NCBI GenBank assembly: GCA_019914945.1
Contig: CM034106.1
Coordinates: 11,780,501 to 11,844,500, forward strand
DNA: 64,000 bases
Reading direction: 5' to 3'
Origin: Typha latifolia
Taxonomy: Eukaryota > Streptophyta > Magnoliopsida > Poales > Typhaceae
Part shown: positions 61,001 to 64,000 of the stretch, piece after piece
Position numbering within the stretch: the stretch's first letter is position 1
How the letters are laid out: every line of letters starts with the position of its first letter
Translations under genes and position numbers: made by a program
The notes under the pieces: generated by a model
Databases searched by the model: none
Seen by the model: the letters and a program-made list of their open reading frames with translations, nothing else
Told to the model about the DNA's origin: nothing

Positions 61001-64000
61001 CAGGGGATGCATACTTTCGGTACTTGTCCTGTGGTTATGCAGTTACCTCCATTCAAAGACGTGCTTCTAATCTTGCGAAAGTTGTAAACCCTAGCCTCCA
61101 TGGTCGAGGTGCAGCTAAAGTTGTGCAAGCTTTGGATAAAGCTCTAGTAATCGGTGACGTGACATTAGCATACAACTCGCTGTTTGAAGATTTATCTGAT
61201 TCTGCTGTTGAAGAAAGGTGGATTGCAGAAGTCAGTCCTAGTTTACGGTCTTCTTTAATATGGATTGGAACTGTTGAGTTGTCCCTAATTTGCTCTATAT
61301 TTTTCCTTTGTGAATGGGCGACTTGTGATTTTCGGGATTGCCGTCCTAGCCTGCCTCAGAATTTTAAACTTACGGGCAAAAAAGATTTTTCTCGATTATA
61401 TGCTGCAGCGCTGATATTGAAGAAAAAAATGGAAGAGATGCACAGCTCTTTAGGTTCTAACCATAGCAATCCAATGGTAATCAGTAACAGTTGGAAAAGT
61501 GCCTCTCTTAATGATAATTCAGTAGGTACATCAATGGTGGATAATGCTTCTTCTCTTAGGAACAATATAAAGAACTTGGAGGAGAAAAGGAATAAAAAAG
61601 ATATCTTCCAAAGCCCTGGTCCTATGCATGACGTTATTGTCTGTTGGTTAGATCAGCATGAGACAAGTAATATTGGAGGTTTCAAGCGTGTTGAGGTTCT
61701 AATTTTGGAACTTATTCGAAGTGGCATCTTTTATCCTCAAGCCTATGTAAGACAGCTAATTGTAAGTGGACTTATGGACAGGAATGATACTGCATTTGAT
61801 CTGGAAAGGAAAAGAAGGCATCACAGAATTCTGAAGCAGCTTCCAGGATCGTGTTTACTTGATGTTCTGGAGGAAGCTAGAATAGCTGAATCCCAGCTAT
61901 TGCATGAGATTATTGCAGTATATTCTAGTGAGCGCCGGCTTGTGCTTCATGAACTTTTGAGGGGTCAACCCAATCATACAAATAAGAAAAGTAACAGTTA
62001 TCCTAATTTTTCTATCCAGAAGAAAAATAATCATAAAGCTGCTGTTAGAGATGTTAAACGTGGCAGGTTGAAGGAAGTTGCTGAAATTAAGGTTATGATT
62101 TCTTCTTTATTGCATCTTCCATATCCTTACTCCATGTCGATTGAGACACAACATGATGAATCCAAGGGGAGCTTCAAGAGGCCAATAAGCTCATTAGATA
62201 TAAAAGTTGATTTTGCTGAAGTTAAATCTGGCTGTGAGGAGTGTAGGAGAGCAAAGAGGCAAAAGTTAGATGAACGAAGCTCTTCTGTTCAAGGAACTCC
62301 ATCGAATCAGTCAGATGATGAAGATACTTGGTGGGTGAAGAAGGGGCCGAAGTTCCAAGAATCCTTTAAGGTTGAACCACCGCAGAAGTCAACTAAGCAA
62401 GCCTCAAGAGGGAGGCAAAAGGTTGTTCGTAAAACACAAAGTTTAGCACAGTTGGCAGCTGCTAGGATTGAAAGTAGTCAGGGGGCATCAACTAGTCATG
62501 TATGTGATAATAAAGTGAGCTGTCCCCACCATAAGTCTGTTACTGAAAGTGAGACTCCTAAAGAATTTGATCGGACAAGAACCATAAATCTGGTTGATAT
62601 TGGAAAAACGTTAAAGAGGCTCAGGTTGCTTGAAAAAAGATCAATTTCAATTTGGTTGTTGAAATTAATAAGGCAGCTTGTTGAAGGAAATGAGAAGGCA
62701 CTTTCCAAAGCTACCAGTGCAAGTGTGTTTTCTGTTCCACCTGATGATAGGAATGCCATAAGATGGAGGCTAGGTGAAGATGAACTTTTGTCCATTCTAT
62801 ATATTTTGGATCTCTGCTGTGATTTGGTCTCTGCAGTAAGGTTCCTCATGTGGTTGTTACTAAAGATACTTGGTGGAATCAGCAGTCCTCAAGTTGGAAG
62901 AAATATTTTGCTGCCAAAGAATAGGGAAAACCAAATTTGCCAGGTTGGCGAAGCATTTATTTTGTCATCACTTCAGCGGTATGTTGGATTTTATTATGTT
63001 TGTTTGCTTTAATATATCCAATAAGTACTTTACTTATTAAACATTTGCTTTTATGTGGAGGTTTGATCTCCTCTTTCTTTGCTTGCCTGTTATGATTCTT
63101 TTAAAAAGAATAAAGGAACTTATTTCTTGTGCCTGTGAGGTGGTGGTGATGATTTTTACCCTTCTGCAGAAAAAGGAGAATGGCGTGTGGATGGGAGCTA
63201 CACGTCATCCATTGTTTTTTCTAAACATCTATTAAATTTATGTGTGAATCTATATGATAATTAGGTGGCGACATTTATATGTTTGGGGTCTTACTTAAGG
63301 ATAGTTTGACACTGTATATTTTCGTTAGCGAGTTCTCTTCAGCTGAGTGAAACAAATACTCATGCTGAGATTGGATACTTTTAACATAACACTTGAGTGA
63401 CATAAACCACATTACTTGTGATCTCTAGAGTGAGTTTTGTTTTAAGCAACATGTTGACTGTGTATTTCTTTTGTGATACTAAGAAAATAGTTAAATATTT
63501 ACACAATATTATTTGTGTATATTGCATGTCACATCTCTAAAATATGGGCTACATCTTAATGATGCTTATTTGCTTTAATCTATATCTATTATTTACACTG
63601 TTTCAGGTATGAGAATGTGCTTGTAGCAACAGACCTTTTGCCTGAAGTTCTGAATGCTGCAATGTACAAAAATGTTGGTATGATTATGTCAAATGCAAGG
63701 TCTCCTGGTTCAGCAGCTTTTTCTTATACTCAAAGTTTGTTGAAGAAGTACGGAAATGTGGCTAGTGTGGCAAGGTGGGAAAAGAATTTTAGAGCTACAT
63801 GTGATCAGAGGATTCTTGCTGAAATTGATTCTGCTCGCTCAGTTGACAGTGATACAGTATTTCTTTCTGGTATCTCCACAGCAGGAGACATTGATGAGCA
63901 CATCCGTCAGAAACTGAGCAGTGGAAGAATGTCAAGAACTAGCCCAAGCATGAAGGAGATTGTACAGCGACATGTTGAAGAAGCTTTACAGTACTTTTGT
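55021..64000 (+). CDS. MED12: Mediator of RNA polymerase II transcription subunit 12 (partial, 5' half)
   Basis: Ten exons in the window: 55021-55148, 56651-56710, 57033-57138, 57939-58010, 58371-58424, 58547-58654, 59954-60103, 60201-60554, 60670-62978 and 63607 onward, open at the right edge. They encode 1245 codons in a single phase-consistent frame, roughly half of a plant MED12. The start MQRYSATSCAAGVSNSAVSG and then APYKLKCDKEPLNGR, LGPPDFYPQTP and TREYLQSGYKETVEGIEEAR are the conserved plant N-terminus. The Med12 domain follows at about residues 165-225 (HGYRRKSLFDVLTRYNVPLL). Later conserved blocks include FHFKWWYMLRLLRWHFAEGL, the basic KSGCEECRRAKRQKLDERSS and RSISIWLLKLIRQLVEGNEK. 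MED12 (Arabidopsis CCT/CRYPTIC PRECOCIOUS) belongs to the CDK8 kinase module and modulates developmental timing and flowering. No frame break was seen. Confidence 0.96.
58655..59953. other. Large intron 6 of MED12 with an apparent insertion and tandem repeats
   Basis: This 1.3-kb intron contains a stretch unlike its AT-rich neighbours (about 58860-59640). It includes a 13-bp inverted repeat (58864-58876 against 58983-58995, 12 of 13 matching), a G-rich purine segment (59040-59330), and diverged tandem units with TTCGAA cores at 59460-59625. No transposase or other coding family was recognised. Confidence 0.55.
59464..59628. repeat. Diverged tandem repeat with GTTCGAAC cores in MED12 intron 6
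   Basis: Two long units (about 84 and 69 bases) and a stub share the order (A/T)TTGAA-like start, GCACA..T.TGTTCTTT, GCGAA.TGAT.CA, GTGTTCG and AACACACC. They begin near 59464, 59547 and 59616. Confidence 0.7.

Overview
This window is nuclear DNA of a flowering plant. The evidence is the set of plant-specific families (TIC32, PIP1 aquaporin, NDR1/HIN1-like, TRM-type DUF4378, PAIR1/PRD3, plant MED12), GT-AG introns, AT-rich intergenic DNA, and CT/TA microsatellites in gene leaders. Intron-poor GC-rich coding exons (RING-family exon, NHL gene, DUF7733-like gene, PIP1 exon 1) sit beside intron-rich AT-richer genes. That two-class composition, together with the PAIR1 and MED12 sequences, suggests a non-grass monocot, but this is inference and the species is not determined. 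I saw no bacterial, organellar or viral gene content and no CRISPR array.

Layout. From 1 to about 24.3 kb every gene is on the minus strand: the N-terminal exon of a RING-family protein (229-1092, cut by the window edge), an 8-exon NT-C2/coiled-coil protein (7127-15197, 1389 aa), an NDR1/HIN1-like membrane protein (17013-17744, 205 aa), the short-chain dehydrogenase TIC32 (18669-21712, 314 aa) and a PIP1 aquaporin (23032-24228, 287 aa). After a gene-poor 3.5-kb AT-rich gap the plus strand dominates: an extended SKP1-like protein of the ASK20/21 class (29912-33113, 352 aa), PAIR1/PRD3 (36758-41434, 401 aa), a DUF4378/TRM-like protein (47173-50903, 970 aa) and the first 1245 codons of Mediator subunit 12 (55021 to the right edge). 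One intronless minus-strand membrane protein gene (34973-35665, 230 aa) lies between the SKP1-like gene and PAIR1 and is divergent from PAIR1. I rebuilt exon structures by joining GT-AG boundaries so that reading phase is kept. For every complete gene the summed exon lengths are a multiple of three and end at a stop.

Functionally these are unrelated housekeeping and developmental genes: chloroplast protein import, water transport, ubiquitin ligase assembly, meiotic double-strand-break formation, cortical microtubule organisation and transcriptional control. Nothing suggests a co-functional cluster or operon. Intergenic space holds transposon debris (a Ty3/gypsy reverse transcriptase remnant inside an intron, an LTR-like end near 2.45 kb), tandem duplications of 102, 36 and 26 bp, a degenerate minisatellite at 34.2 kb, a short foldback at 15.8 kb, and several long TA or TC tracts.

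I did not find a convincing new biological system. The best second-look items are the possible RING-less short isoform at the left edge, the MED12 leader with an upstream ORF overlapping the main start, the 128-bp TC tract in the SKP1-like leader, the internal duplications in the DUF4378 protein, and a coding-like orphan segment beside an inverted repeat near 22.8 kb.
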